Part shown: positions 8,101 through 18,233 of the stretch, piece after piece | How the letters are laid out: the number at the start of each line of letters is the position of its first letter | How positions within the stretch are numbered: position 1 is the stretch's first letter | Origin: Durusdinium trenchii | Taxonomy: Eukaryota > Sar > Dinophyceae > Suessiales > Symbiodiniaceae | DNA: 64,000 bases | Assembly: GCA_963970005.1 (NCBI GenBank) | Contig: CAXAMN010014002.1 | Coordinates: 194,960 to 258,959, forward strand | Reading direction: 5' to 3' | Program-made: the position numbers and the translations under genes | Notes under the pieces: model-generated | What the model was told of the DNA's origin: nothing | Database searches by the model: none | Seen by the model: the letters and a program-made list of their open reading frames with translations, nothing else

Positions 8101-10290
8101 GCATTTTGATGAAAGAGAGCATGCTTTTGGCCGTCCAGGCATCGAGCTTGACTTTGTCCTTCTGCGGGATGAGGTGCATTTTGCTTCTGAACAGCTTGAT
8201 CCTCACATGCGCTTGAATCACAGGGTCCATCCATGGAAGGATTGCCAGAGGCTGCAATATATATAGAGTTCAATTTTTTGACGCTTGTCTAACTTGTTTA
8301 CAAGTCTCCTCACAAACAAAATATATACACATATGATGATGGTTTGCTCAGGGAAACCACCGCCCATATTTCATATTCTCTGGTCAAACAAGTTGGTGCC
8401 TCCTGGTTGACAAATGAGAGGGTCAACCGGTCAACCTTGGACAAACATACACAAAGGTACATATATTTGCTCTACAAATATAAAAACAATTTGTATAAGG
8501 CTTGGGCAAGACTCTCTGCACCAAGCTCCTTCACATATGGCACAGGGTGGTGTGGATTCTGGGCCATGCGCTGTAGTAAGGGCCGAAGAACGAATTGATT
8601 GTGGACTGCATCCCGAATACCGAACTTGATGCCAGCAGGGACCCCATCTGCAGCTGGTGGCCTAGAAGCCTCAAACAATCGATCGGCTCTGATTGCGACT
8701 TGACGAACAGCGGGTTGTTCTTTCCACTCCCGGTACACCCGTGAAATCTCACAGGTGGGAAGCTCTTTGCCCTCCTTGTCCTTGAACGGCATCGAGGCGC
8801 TGCCAAACAGAATGCCAGCTAGGATTGAGCACGCAAAAATGGCTTTAGGTATGAAAAAGCAAATTCTATAATGCCCAGGTCCGTCATTCATTCACGAGAC
8901 AGGCATCAATGTTCGAGCATGTTTGGGACTGACCACTGCAGGCTTACTGATGATGGCCTGAGTCTCCGGCCGATCTGCTTTGCTGTCCGATGAAAGAAGG
9001 GCAAAGCGCTGGGTCCATGCCAGAGTTTGGCAAGAAGCGGGACGGAATGAAATGAACTCAAGCTTTGGTGTTTGTCACAGCCCTAAACAATTATAGGGGC
9101 ATATAATGAGAGCATTTCAATGTCAGGTTCTTGTGGAGACTTGAGCTGGTCTAGCTCCAAACATTTCCATACATCATCCACATACAGTCAAAACAGATTT
9201 GTATTCAGCCCAAATGGCCTCACAGAAGAAGCCTTCACCTTCCAACATGCCAGGCACGTCCAAAAACCTGGTTTTCGATATGGCCAGGGTGGTACCTAAG
9301 AAACTACGGGTTTTGACACACAAAACCAGGTTCTTGTCAAAAAACCTTTGTTTTGGCCATAGGGCTGAGCCGATGGTACATGGATATGTTGTATTCCACC
9401 GCTGCATCCACAAGATTCAAGCATGGCTTGAATTGTGCCCTGGGTTGCAGCAATGCTCCGAAAATTGCAAAGAAAAAGGCATGGAGGATCAGCCCGTGGA
9501 CGTGGAGGATCAGGTTGCGCAGGGGCAGCTGCAGACGGCGCAGCCACTTCATTGGGAGATTCCATTGTTGGACCCCTCCAAGCAACTCACATACAAAGAA
9601 ACTTTCAAAAACATACAAAGAAAGATGATGCCAAAACGCCCGGTCTTACAAACTTTGAGCATTTTAGTGGCAATCTCGTGGTCAGTCCGAGGAAAACGGC
9701 GATCGGCTGAAAGCTCAGTGTCTTCCTTGGTTAAGCACTCCTGTGCCCAAAGAGACAAAGAAGAGGGCAGCCCAGAACGCTGGGCTTTCTTCGGGACCAG
9801 TGGGAAGCTGGTCCCTGTGATAATCACAACGTCTTCCTCCGCCGACAACCTCGGGCTTGCCCGGAGTCGGAAGGGATGTTAGGAAGAACAAGGTTTGACA
9901 AACCCTTGCCGTACACTGTGCAAGATATCGGATTCCTGTTCTGCAGGATCCTCACTTTCCACCGGCTCGGTTGAAGGGGGTTGAGACGCTACCTTGGTCC
10001 ATCGTGAGACGAGGGCGCTTGATCTCTGCGTGGTTCCATTGGTGACAGCGCAGTTGAGGAAAGCACTCGACTCGTGCTGGGCGCGTCGTGGGCCTGCCTT
10101 GCCGCCATGGCCTTCTGGGTGGCCCCAGGCGCAGGCGTTGGGGCTTTCTCGCGGTCTCCTTCTTGCCAAGACCAGCTGTCGGCCCATCTGCGGCATACCT
10201 CCGCCATCCATGCACCCCAGTGTTGCCGTGCTGTTGGAAGGCTGCCTCTGGGTCTCTCCACACTTCCTTGGCCAGGTCTCCCGCTTTCGG
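5032..10290 (-). CDS. Gene B: large multi-exon protein with acidic, coiled-coil and (Gly-Arg)n regions, function unknown
   Basis: Phase-consistent exons: ~10290-9993 (5' part uncertain), 9855-9591, 9439-9380, 9062-8948, 8818-8502, 8251-8075, 8010-7804, 7584-7094, 6742-6520, 6195-5416, 5184-5032 (stop). From 9855 the exons sum to 2788 nt and fit one frame to the stop, giving about 928 aa, so the protein exceeds 1000 aa. Order of regions: Pro/Ala-rich N-terminus; globular blocks; a Glu/Asp-rich segment and an E/K/Q coiled coil (exon 7584-7094); a Pro-rich linker; a (GR)n run; a Lys/Arg/Ala tract; a Trp/Tyr block (YGHWSLSMYW); and a short C-terminal exon. Basic low-complexity tracts suggest a nuclear or nucleic-acid-associated protein, by inference. 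I know no named domain for the globular parts. Confidence 0.65.
5416..6195 (-). CDS. gene B exon: (GR)n, Lys/Ala-rich tract and Trp/Tyr block
   Basis: This 260-codon exon follows TTTCTCAGCGCAG. It begins VLTRREQLAQVAEQKEAG, then an alternating Gly-Arg run (11 residues). A Pro/Glu-rich linker with PVASTPERRQLFVEG follows, then a basic tract KKRARAKAKAAAAQAKAVAQ. Later come HLNEARHDDAEWHHVLKLFQ, YGHWSLSMYWTTKRVGLL and CCKNICLPLLAAQMLVWLLL. It ends GTACAG/GTGACC. From memory, the Trp/Tyr block resembles a motif common in dinoflagellate predicted proteins (not verified). Confidence 0.65.
6520..6742 (-). CDS. gene B exon: Pro/Gly/Met-rich linker
   Basis: It starts at G6742, completing Met, then reads TLQAKITADIQSIPPVTGGA, PMGGDTDPTIPMDLTGGMT, and IIERGERVATPADPPPKEKE. 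It ends phase 0 at GCCAGG/GTGTGTTC. The next exon continues in the same charged style, which supports the join. Confidence 0.65.
7094..7584 (-). CDS. gene B exon: acidic region plus coiled coil
   Basis: After GAATCCCTTGCAG it reads PRNQWEPDGPESDGEGESGA, then a strongly acidic stretch (DYEVEETEDAWFDQF). A Ser/Thr/Val-rich linker with VVVEESEPV follows, then Pro/Arg (PPRPVARPLAP). It closes with a heptad-like run EEQAQALREQIKHLEQQMKE followed by AESRAYLLKLR. It ends in phase 2 at AAGGAT/GTATATATAAG. The layout suggests a disordered acidic arm next to a dimerising helix. Confidence 0.65.
7804..8010 (-). CDS. gene B exon
   Basis: It has 69 codons: QSVVLMEVHGWSHIQFGVIM, then HIQSPNGLLTVQFDRRAARQ, then SPFTIKDLHFLALQRILDPD. 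It ends at GCGACG/GTGTATATAG. The intron before it is only 64 bp (8074-8011), near the short end for this window. Confidence 0.6.
8075..8251 (-). CDS. gene B exon
   Basis: It has 59 codons after the acceptor TATATATATTGCAG: PLAILPWMDPVIQAHVRIKL, then QKDKVKLDAWTAKSMLSFIK and RTHKNLGSH. The donor CAT/GTGGCT is phase 0. It is rich in basic and hydrophobic residues and looks globular. Confidence 0.6.
8502..8818 (-). CDS. gene B exon with GC donor
   Basis: It starts after CTCAATCCTAG and reads GILFGSASMPFKDKEGKELP, then CEISRVYREWKEQPAVRQVA, GIKFGIRDAVHNQFVLRPLL and VPYVKELGAESLAQ. No phase-compatible GT donor exists before the stop. A GC donor (CCCAA/GCCTTA at 8501) gives phase 0 and joins the next exon cleanly. 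GC-AG introns are known in dinoflagellates. Confidence 0.6.
8948..9062 (-). CDS. gene B exon
   Basis: This 115-nt exon has no start codon of its own. It reads LEFISFRPASCQTLAWTQRF, then SKADRPETQAII, and ends in phase 1 at ATCA/GTAAGC, one of the best donors in the window. The next exon opens with CT, completing ACT (Thr). Confidence 0.55.
9380..9439 (-). CDS. gene B short exon (20 codons)
   Basis: It is exactly 60 nt, phase 0 on both sides, from ACCCAG to CAT/GTACCATC, and contains AMLESCGCSGGIQHIH. The acceptor is preceded by CTTTTTCTTTGCAATTTTC, a good pyrimidine tract. An alternative longer exon starting near 9575 is possible. Confidence 0.4.
9591..9855 (-). CDS. gene B exon
   Basis: After a pyrimidine-rich acceptor ending GGGCAAG it reads PRLSAEEDVVIITGTSFPLV, then QRSGLPSSLSLWAQECLTKE, and ends LKVSLY at the consensus donor GTGAGT (9590). 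It has 265 nt (1 + 88 codons). The plus strand is also open here but reads as a shadow. Confidence 0.55.
9993..10290 (-). CDS. gene B first recognised exon (5' end and frame uncertain)
   Basis: The frame that joins the next exon reads EKAPTPAPGATQKAMAARQ, then SSTALSPMEPRRDQAPSSHDG. It ends in phase 2 at CCAAG/GTAGCG (9993/9992). Upstream, about 10290-10130, another frame looks better (AGDLAKEVWRDPEAAFQQHG). An extra junction or indel is therefore likely near 10130-10200. Confidence 0.45.
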
Positions 10291-10299
10291 CCCACAAGG

Positions 10300-11100
10300 T
10301 AAATTCTTAAGTTACCTTCTATTGTCTTCTATGGCTTTCTGGTAGCCTAACCCAAGGCAGCTTACATTTTCCTGTCTTTAAGGGTGGTCTGAAGCAAATG
10401 TATGTTACATTTTAGGCTCATTAAACAAAATGTAGGCTACATTTTTCACGCTTACCCAGAAACATGTAAGCTTACATTTTTAAGATTCACTTTCCATGAC
10501 CCCCAGATATTGCAACTTGTAGTTTTTAAGGTCACTCCCTTAATAGGTAGGGGCCAGGGAATTTTAAACGTGTGTTTAAACTATTGTCAGAAACGATGTT
10601 TAACTAATAGCCTAAAAGATTAAACAACATCAAAAGTGTTAGGTTTTTGTATTGTTTGTTTGACCTACAAACCCGATAGAGTGTTTACTTGTTTAAACGA
10701 CAACTTTTTCATTCTCCATAGCATCTGATCAAAATCCACCTGCAAAAATATCCTTCTCACGGGGCTTATAGACGGTTCACTTGTGAATGTTTCATCCATG
10801 CACTGGTGCTGGCAACATGTTTATTTACGGTGAATGTCAGGACGAAAACACCCAAAAATACAACAAAATCAATTTGTTTTTAATCTCAAATGGATCTCCC
10901 TCAAGTCAATTTCCCGGTATACTTGTCACTCTTCAGTGTCCTTTCCTCTTGAGGGAATCGGTTGGTGGAAATGTTAATCGTTTCTGTCAAACCCTCGTGC
11001 GTTGCGGAACCGGAACTTCTTCGCCTGGGTCGTTCGGATGGCGCAGACGAATGTGAAACCGGAGACAAACAAATAAAATAGAAATGACGTAGTACTTCAC
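10300..11100. other. AT-rich non-coding stretch
   Basis: Apart from the weak minus-strand segment noted at 11055-10960, I see no gene. The words TTACATTTT and GTTTAAAC-like motifs recur (for example 10404, 10436, 10473 and 10567). Confidence 0.4.
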
Positions 11101-11153
11101 CAACTGTACCACCCAGGTTCCTGCAAACCCAGCTTATAGGTCTTTCCACTCAC

Positions 11154-11325
11154 CACACCACCCGCACCTCCGCATTGGCACGTCTACGGGCCGGTCCAAG
11201 GTGCTTCCGCACTCAGTGACGAAGGTGATCTCTTTGGATTTGGGCGACGTTTTGGTGCTCGAGGATCTCAGGCGTGACGAAAACGCCACGAGAGTCACAG
11301 GGACAGTCGAGGATCTCAGTCCGCA
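11154..11325 (-). CDS. isolated exon-like segment, possible 5' exon of gene B
   Basis: The minus-strand frame reads STVPVTLVAFSSRLRSSSTK, then KSKEITFVTECGSTLDRPVD, and ends CGWC at a consensus donor (G/GTGAGTGG). It is Ser/Thr-rich. A second coding-like stretch (SHSSAPSERPRRRSSGS) lies downstream near 11055-10960. Neither could be joined to gene B with confidence. Confidence 0.35.
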
Positions 11326-12580
11326 CACAGGTGATCATCAAATTAGATTTGTATTTTAGGGACTTTGGTTTGAAGTGACCCTTGTTTTGTAGAGGTGCTG
11401 TTTTGATTTGTTTTGGTTGTTTGCCCAAAAGCAGGTGGTTTTCGGTCACAGCAGTCTTGCGTGTTCTTTGGTTGTCCAACGGGGCGGTGTCGGTGGTGGG
11501 AGCGGTGCACGGTAACTGATGCGCCAGGAACTTATGGCAAGAGTTCGAGAACATGGAGGATCTTTGGCAGCAATGTGGTGATTTGGGTGGTGACTGGTGG
11601 CTTGGGAATCCATAACCTGAACATGCTCTTGTGACGATAGGAGTGGCATGGAGTACTGATCTGAACTGAGAAACAAGGTGTGCATACACTGCAAGCCCGA
11701 TCCCCTGACCAAGAGTTCTGTAAAGGTCGAAGGCCGAAGTTAAATCCCGCCAAAAGAGACCTCAATCACACTGAGTGGTGGAGGAGGCGTGATCCACGGT
11801 CCCCGCAAGACTAGGAGTGGCAGAAATTCCAACCATGAAGCAAATCACCTCGTTTCGACTCTCAGCAGCTCTTGGCACCGAAGCTGAAACTAGCAACGCA
11901 CCCCTGTACCGATGTGTGGGACTGCTTTGGAGGAGAACTCGCAGGAACTCGCGGGAACTCGCGGTGACGCTTTTCATCTATCTCGATACATCTCGATGTA
12001 GTTCCCGAAGAATGCACGGCTTGTTGGATGTCATAGAAGCGAGAAGCGACATTTAGTGGGCACAACAGATATACTGACAGAATAGTGACAGGTAGCGATT
12101 TAAGAGTGACAGTTAGCCTTACGACCACATTTGGGGAAAGGATGGCCAAGGATCTGGTTTGACCACCGCCCTGGAAAGGCAAGCTATGCATTGCTCCACC
12201 GAGCCGAGACTTTGTCATGGCACCGTGACAAGAAGACGGAGAAGATCCCAATAGGTCATGCCGGTGACATGAATGCCCTGGAACAAGCATGTCAATCAAT
12301 CCCATGTTATGCATGGTGTTGTTGTATAGTTATTCTTTATGCATTATTTTTTGTTTGGTCATATTCGTCGAGTGGCCCGTGCTCTACCTGGCGTGCATGC
12401 ATGAACGCTTTTTGTCGCGACCCAGGACCATCATTTGCTGGAAACTCAGCGCTTTTGGGACCGGGTGTGACACGTCTTCTTGGCAACTGAACATGAAGCG
12501 CGCGGAATAGGGATGGCTCTGTGCTACTTCGGAGATCCTGAGATCAAGAACGGTGAGATGTCCCAGAAATGGTGCTTGTA

Positions 12581-12691
12581 GAAAGGCTTTCCTAAGCATG
12601 CAAAAACAGGTGTTCTAAAAACAGGAAAGCCTTTCAACCATGTGCAGAACACCTAAAAACAATCAGGTCAGGTGTTCTGCACTGGTTGAAA
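12581..12691. repeat. nested inverted repeats (hairpins)
   Basis: GAAAGGCTTTCCT (12581-12593) is inverted at 12623-12635. TTTCAACCATGTGCAGAACACCT (to 12654) is followed by its near-complement ending at 12691, with 11 perfect central bases (12644-12654 against 12670-12680) and a one-base indel. The pair could fold as a strong stem and suggests a MITE-like element. Confidence 0.6.
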
Positions 12692-13699
12692 CCTGCCGTT
12701 CCCCAGACCAGACAAATGCGACCGGAAGAGGCGCCATACATGGCTCATCCAGTCCATGTGGTCGTAACTAATCCATATACATTTGCCATTTCCATACATG
12801 GCATGGATGGTCTGGGAGTCTGGGATTTGTCAGTTTCTCACTGATTTGGGCTTCGTGAAGTGGGTCTTTGGTTTGATATGGTTGATTGAAGTTTGCAAGG
12901 TGCTGAATTGGTGACCAAGAGGAGCATGCCACAAGGAAATCCAGATTCTCCGCTGTGCATCCACAAATCACACGTGTTCAAGCAAGCATACCGCATGCGG
13001 GGTCACTTGTCCACCTAAAAAGAAACCTCCCACGGGTCGCAACAGGCCTCACCCGAAGGAGGGAAGACAAAGGCTTTGACATATTCAAAGAAGCCGACTA
13101 TGTAATAATCGTTCTGTTTCTGCATGTGTTTCCTTATTTGAAAAAAAACATATTTTTTTAATATCATTTTATGGTCTTCCAATATCTCCCGAACAGTCGA
13201 GTGGAAGGTCGATGCAATCCGATTGCTTCTCATGCTCGATCGAGGTTAGCGGCCTCTCATGCCGTGGCCCTGAGCCTCTTGGACAAAAAATCGTGCCTCT
13301 TGGAAGGCGTCCGTCAACGGTCTGGAGAAAACATGGTGGGGAAGATCAACCAAAAGGATCCAAAAAGGATACGAGGGCATCGCTGCTTAGTAGCTTCTTG
13401 CAGTAGTAAGGCCAGGAGCCCCTAGTAGCTTCTTGCTCCTCCTGTGTTTCCCGGCCTTCCGTCTTCGGAATTTCCTTTGAAGGAAATCCGTGGTACACCT
13501 TAATTTGAGGCACGTTCATGGGGTCCACATGCTGAGGACTTTTTGTTTGCAAAAGAGATCAAAAGAGGATTTCAGCTGTGACATAGATCATACCTGATGG
13601 CTTCATTCGCCAGGTTTTGCATATCTTTGTAGTATATCCCAGAGACTCCATTTATGCCCCATTGATGTAACTACTCGTACATTAGGGTGGTTTGGGGGT

Positions 13700-13781
13700 C
13701 AATGTAGGCATATATTCCAACATGGTGAAGGAAGAAGCAATGTAGGCATATATTCCAACATGGTGAAGGACTTCTTCCTTC
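13700..13781. repeat. 33-bp direct repeat with small inverted flank
   Basis: A 33-bp segment beginning CAATGTAGGCATATATTCCA occurs at 13700-13732 and again at 13738-13770. GAAGGAAGAAG (13727-13737) pairs with CTTCTTCCTTC (13771-13781). The GTAGGCATATAT core recurs at 58650-58660 and a related form near 48090, so it belongs to a dispersed family. Confidence 0.65.
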
Positions 13782-14896
13782 AAGCTTCGTTTTGGGGTTG
13801 GTGGACGTCTTTCTTTGTTCTGTACAGCTCCACTGAGAGCGCAGTGCCGCCATTCACATGCTCAAGAGGGGTATAGCCTTTTCAGAACTGGCTCAAATCA
13901 TCTCAAATCGCAAAGGCCAATCTTGGGAAAGCTCAAAGCTCTAGATCTATAAACCCCAAACATAGTGGCCTCCTAGGTATCATGACAAACAAACCGGACG
14001 AGCTTTCGGTAGACAATGAACCAGATATGTGTTGCGATGAAAAGAACCGGGGGCAGATGATCACTTTTAGATGATCCGAAAAGAACAGGCATGCCTTAAA
14101 GTGTTGGCCAGTGTCCTGTCGAAGTTGGACATGCTCAATGAACAGAAGATGGGTTTGACAACAGCTCAGTTCCATATACAGTATATACAACATGTCTTTT
14201 CTCCGGTCAAGGCGCCATTTGTCACCTATTCAAAGAGTGTCAGATTTTCACACTTTGCCAGCTGGTGCACCTAGAAAGCGCTGGTTCCAGTGTTCCCAGG
14301 TCATATCAATGCCGGAGTGGTGTGCCTCAGCTGGATTTACTTAGATAACCTGAACCTTTGGGTTGCAGGACTCCAGGACAGCTCGTTTTTTCATTGTCCC
14401 ACCTCACCGGATCCTCCACGTCAGGCTTCACACTACATGGACATTCCGCGAGTGAGCATCGAAGCAGTGTTTGTGTAGGCCAAAACCAGGCAAATCCAAA
14501 AGGTGATGGGGGGTCCAAGATTTTAGGACCTAAACTACTGTCCAAACTGAGAGCACATCATGACTCGGCAAGGTCATGTTGGTGACGGACTCATACTTGT
14601 TTGTTTGGATGTCATGAAGCATCTAGGATCATCTAAGTTGTTCGTTGGGTCGGGTGGCATTTCCTTTCAACACGATCCTGCCGTTTCGGTGTAGGTTGCT
14701 GCCCCGCAAGGAAACTCCAGTGGCTTTGAGTCCAGGTAGAGTCCAGTTGGTAAAAGGAGATACCGATACCCAACTACGCAATTGAACGTTTCTCTGTTTG
14801 TGTTCATACCCAGGCATGCTTGCACTGACCTCCAAACTCCCTCCACAATGATTGGACATCAACATCAACACCTGCTTTTTCCTGCGTGTCTTTCAG

Positions 14897-15107
14897 CCTC
14901 AACCATAACCAGGGTTTCGGGGGGGGGGGCATCACCAACAACGCCAAAAACTACTGTCGCCCCAGGCTTTACCACGTGGAACGCATGCGTAGCAGACGCT
15001 TCCATGAGCTGACCTTGCAAGCGGTGCACGACCAGCAGCGTGCGCGCTACGACCCCACCTGCCTTCGGGAGATGCTCGCACTCGCGGGCGTGAATGAAGT
15101 CGGAGAG
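14897..15107 (+). CDS. exon-like segment, product unknown
   Basis: A strong acceptor (TTTTTCCTGCGTGTCTTTCAG) opens a frame reading GITNNAKNYCRPRLYHVERM, then RRFHELTLQAVHDQQRARYD, then CLREMLALAGVNEVGE. It ends at a weak donor (GAG/GTTTTCC). An 11-G run at 14919-14929 makes the 5' frame uncertain. It lies between the minus-strand and plus-strand blocks, and no neighbouring exon could be linked. Confidence 0.35.
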
Positions 15108-15165
15108 GTTTTCCTAAAACAGTGTGGTCAAACAGTGTTGGACCAGTGTGGAGAGGTTTTGGCAG

Positions 15166-15206
15166 CCTTAACCCTTACCCTAACCCTTGTACGGTAAGGG
15201 TTAAGG
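15166..15206. repeat. telomere-like palindrome
   Basis: CCTTAACCCTTACC (15166-15179) and its exact complement (15193-15206) flank a 13-nt loop containing CTAACCCTT. The words resemble degenerate CCCTAAA/TTTAGGG telomere units in head-to-head arrangement. Confidence 0.65.
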
Positions 15207-15720
15207 CTGGGTTTTGGGGTGCTCATGGATGCTGTGCTACTCGTGTCGGGAGTCCACCCAACAGTGTGGGCACTTCCCAGTGACCTTCTCTCAATAAAGG
15301 ATGAAACGATCTGAACCTGGGTCCTGTTCAGGATCACTTGGAGGAAGGGATGTTTTTGAATATTATATATATATATATTTGGTGTGTCCTTTCTTCGGTC
15401 TCTTTCATTTAATGGACTATTTTGTTAGAACCTGCCAAAGACCCAGCCAATAAAGGGCTTATATAACATGTCAATTCTCCAGTTTCATGCTCCAAAGCAC
15501 CGTGAATTTCCTGTGCGACCAGGGACCTGCCTTAGGATCAAGGGTGCTGCAGTGATTCGTGGTTTCGCAAGCAGGACCAGTCGATCATCAACACCCTTCA
15601 TTCCTTCAGGCGCGGCGCCCGGCCGTGCTCTTCGGGTGCGCTTTCCTTTTGCAATTACACTCCCTGGAATAATCAAGAGATCAAGAATCCTTATTCCCTT
15701 CCGTGAAGTCTCTACACTCA

Positions 15721-15839
15721 CTGGAAGAATCATGGTTCACTACGTGGATTCCAATGGATGGCAAAAGGCCCCCCGAAAGAATCTGACATGATCTGCGTGT
15801 TGAAATCGACTCCACTCGTCGTAACCATGATTCTTCCAG
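15721..15839. mobile_element. MITE-like element with 17-bp perfect inverted ends
   Basis: CTGGAAGAATCATGGTT (15721-15737) is exactly inverted at 15823-15839 around an 85-bp interior with no coding sign. End sequence and layout resemble the elements at 18137-18233 and 55450-55525. The surrounding 15480-15780 is open on both strands but has no convincing protein. Confidence 0.6.
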
Positions 15840-17193
15840 GGACTCTAACCATCTTGTGCGGAGACGTCATAGAGGCCTGGGAATGCGCATAGAGATGATG
15901 AGTTGCTTGATGATGTTTGTTGTTGGGCAGGTGGGTATGGTGTTTTGGAAGTCAAGATCATACATTCATCAGGGCCTTATTGTTGTTGATGTTTCTTCTC
16001 TCCGCTGTCGCAAGGTCTTGAGGGCAAAACAGTACATGAAAGCCATACTTCTTGGTTGGCCTTGAAAACACCAGAGACGATCTCGAACGCAGAGCTGCGT
16101 TGTGTGCAGGGAGGAGTTTGGATATCAGGGGCCGAGTCCCGTGATGATCTTGCCCTGTGCATGGTCAGTGTCTCTTGGCAGATCTATACAGATCTCAGCG
16201 AGGAAGGCAAGAGAAAGAGTTAGAGGAGAATTGATCAAAAAGAACAGGGTAACGACGGTAACGGCGTTGAATCTTCGATCCAAGGGGGGTATGGTCAGGT
16301 AATCTTGGTCGATGAATTGAATTGACTGCTTGGCGGCTTGGCCTTTGTTGTATTTTGTCCAAATGTTTGAAAACAAACAGTGTGAGATCAAACATGGACT
16401 AGCCATGACTAGCCAGAATTTGGTCCAAGCCCTGCGTCGCTGGGCGCTTTGCCTCCCAAGAGATGGATTTTGGATGATTTTGGGACCTTCCCATGCCGAT
16501 CCAAATTGACCCAATCGAGGGAAGATGATGACTTCCGTTTTTCCAAATTTCCAGGTGCATCATCTGTTCATTTCGGGGAGATTGGGGGAGGAGTTCTTTG
16601 GCTTTGGGTCAAAACCCGGAGCTCCGAAAGACTGCCAGGTGGACCTCCCTGGTAATCTACAGTATTCTTTTAATTTCATGGGTCAGGTTCCGAGGATTGT
16701 CTGGTTTGAGTCACCGCCACATCATGCCACATCAATTGATTTTTTAATGTGTGCCCCGACCCAGGTTTCCAACGACCGAGTGGTTGTCTTACTGGAATAG
16801 CCTCGCAACTGCAGATTGAGAGTCGATCGGGTTGGAACTGTCAATTGCATGGGTCATTGAACTACAACAAGTCATTGTTGTTTGTGGTCGCCCGGAGTAG
16901 GAGCATAGTAGGGAGGGATAATAATAAGGAACATCATGTGTGTTTGTTGCCTGCATCTTGCGGCCGGAGTACCATGGAGGATCACAACCAACAGCAAAAA
17001 GGGAGAGCACGGAGCATTGACTAATATGAGGGGTATCATGTACGTCACACGTTTTATTGATTATCAATAAAGCCATGTAAGCGCATTTCAATGCCTCTTT
17101 CTGTATATCCATTGGGGGTGTCCCATTACTTGTAACAGTCGGTAAAACAAGTATCACTATTTTAGACCAAGGCCTTTACTAACCGTTACTAAC

Positions 17194-17236
<43 letters not shown>

Positions 17237-18130
17237 GTCATCGTCATCGTCATCCTCATCATCATCATCATCATCATCATCCACTTTTACAGGGAATAAG
17301 ATATATCCAACACATATACACACTTCCTTACTTAACACATCGTGTCCACACACTAGGGACTACAAGGACTTGGGTCATGGGCTACAGGGCTCCAGCACTC
17401 CACTGCTGCCATGTATTTCTTCGGCATGGTGCCTCTGCCCAGCGTCCGCGCCAACGGCCAAAGTGTAGGGCCTAGACGAGCGGAGCAGAGCTCAAAGTCT
17501 TGGTGACTTAGATATGAAAGAGCGAGTTTCATGATTCAGCACCACCCCACTTGGGGGGTGGGGTCTAGAAAGCACCCTGTAGGTGATAAACTACCCTTTG
17601 GGTGGTGCTGGATGTGTCCACCTCATTTGAACTGGATGCGGTGGATGCGGAAAGGTTCAGGGTAGGAGCACTTCTGGATGTTTTTGTGTGTTTTGTGTTT
17701 GAACCAGGGAGTGCCAAGTCAGTACTGCGGTGCTGAGGTGAGTGTTTATGAGTTTTTTCTAGAGGTCAAAAGACACGACATGTAGGATGGTTTCTAGAAA
17801 TTGCATGGAATTGCAAATTTGCTGCATATTTCTACGGGGTTTCAACAGGGGACATCTCACTGATTTGCAACAAAAGTCTTCAAACATCCCAGGAGAGGCA
17901 GATGGACTACGACTACCTTTCACTGCAACCACGAGACAGCCTTCGGCTTCACGAAATCGCAGCCTGGACCACCTTTTGCTGGCCTCCTGGTGGTGCTGGG
18001 CCTGTTTCGCCTTCGAGAACAGAGGAGTTTGAGACGAGTTCGAGAAGAGAGCTCAGCGAGGTGGGAATGAATCCGACATTCACCGTGTGGGAAAAATGGT
18101 GGTTTGCCTCTACAAGGAGCAAAGACAAAA
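15840..18130. other. right part of the strand-switch zone, no supported gene
   Basis: Besides the microsatellite I find no exon with both splice sites. A duplicated pair near 17535-17600 (CACCACCC...GGGTGGTG) forms short inverted words. This may be a transcription-initiation zone between divergent gene blocks, by inference. Confidence 0.35.
17194..17281. repeat. (ATC)n microsatellite
   Basis: About 29 trinucleotide units, mostly CAT/ATC with a few CGT and one CCT variant. It grew from a copy of the dispersed AACCATCATCATCCACTG element, whose preceding sequence (AAGTATCACTATTTTAGACC) lies just upstream. Confidence 0.9.
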
Positions 18131-18136
18131 GTTACA

Positions 18137-18233
18137 CTCCCTGGAACTAACATGGAAGTGGAGAATGGCCCCTTGGAAGACCATTTTCCACTACAAACAG
18201 GTGGTTTTCCACTTCCATGTTAATTCCAGGGAG
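18137..18233. mobile_element. MITE-like element, 26-bp inverted ends
   Basis: Arms at 18137-18162 and 18208-18233 match over 26 bp with one mismatch (outer word CTCCCTGGAA, inner word CATGGAAGTGGA). The 45-bp interior includes AATGGCCCCTTGGAAGA. Related copies lie at 22275-22350, 23091-23170 and 55450-55525. It has no coding capacity, so it would be non-autonomous. Confidence 0.7.

Larger units (their letters stand above)
11330..14890. other. left part of the strand-switch zone, no supported gene
   Basis: Frames on both strands are short and of mixed composition. The stretch holds the nested hairpin at 12581-12691 and the direct repeat at 13700-13770, and otherwise nothing I can support. Confidence 0.45.

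Noticed and set aside
9199..9882. 227-codon plus-strand frame
   Set aside because: It lies opposite gene B exons that have matching splice phases, and its own sequence shows no recognisable protein pattern.
15468..15791. Overlapping plus and minus frames around 15.5 kb
   Set aside because: Both strands look equally weak, and the right end runs into an inverted-repeat element.
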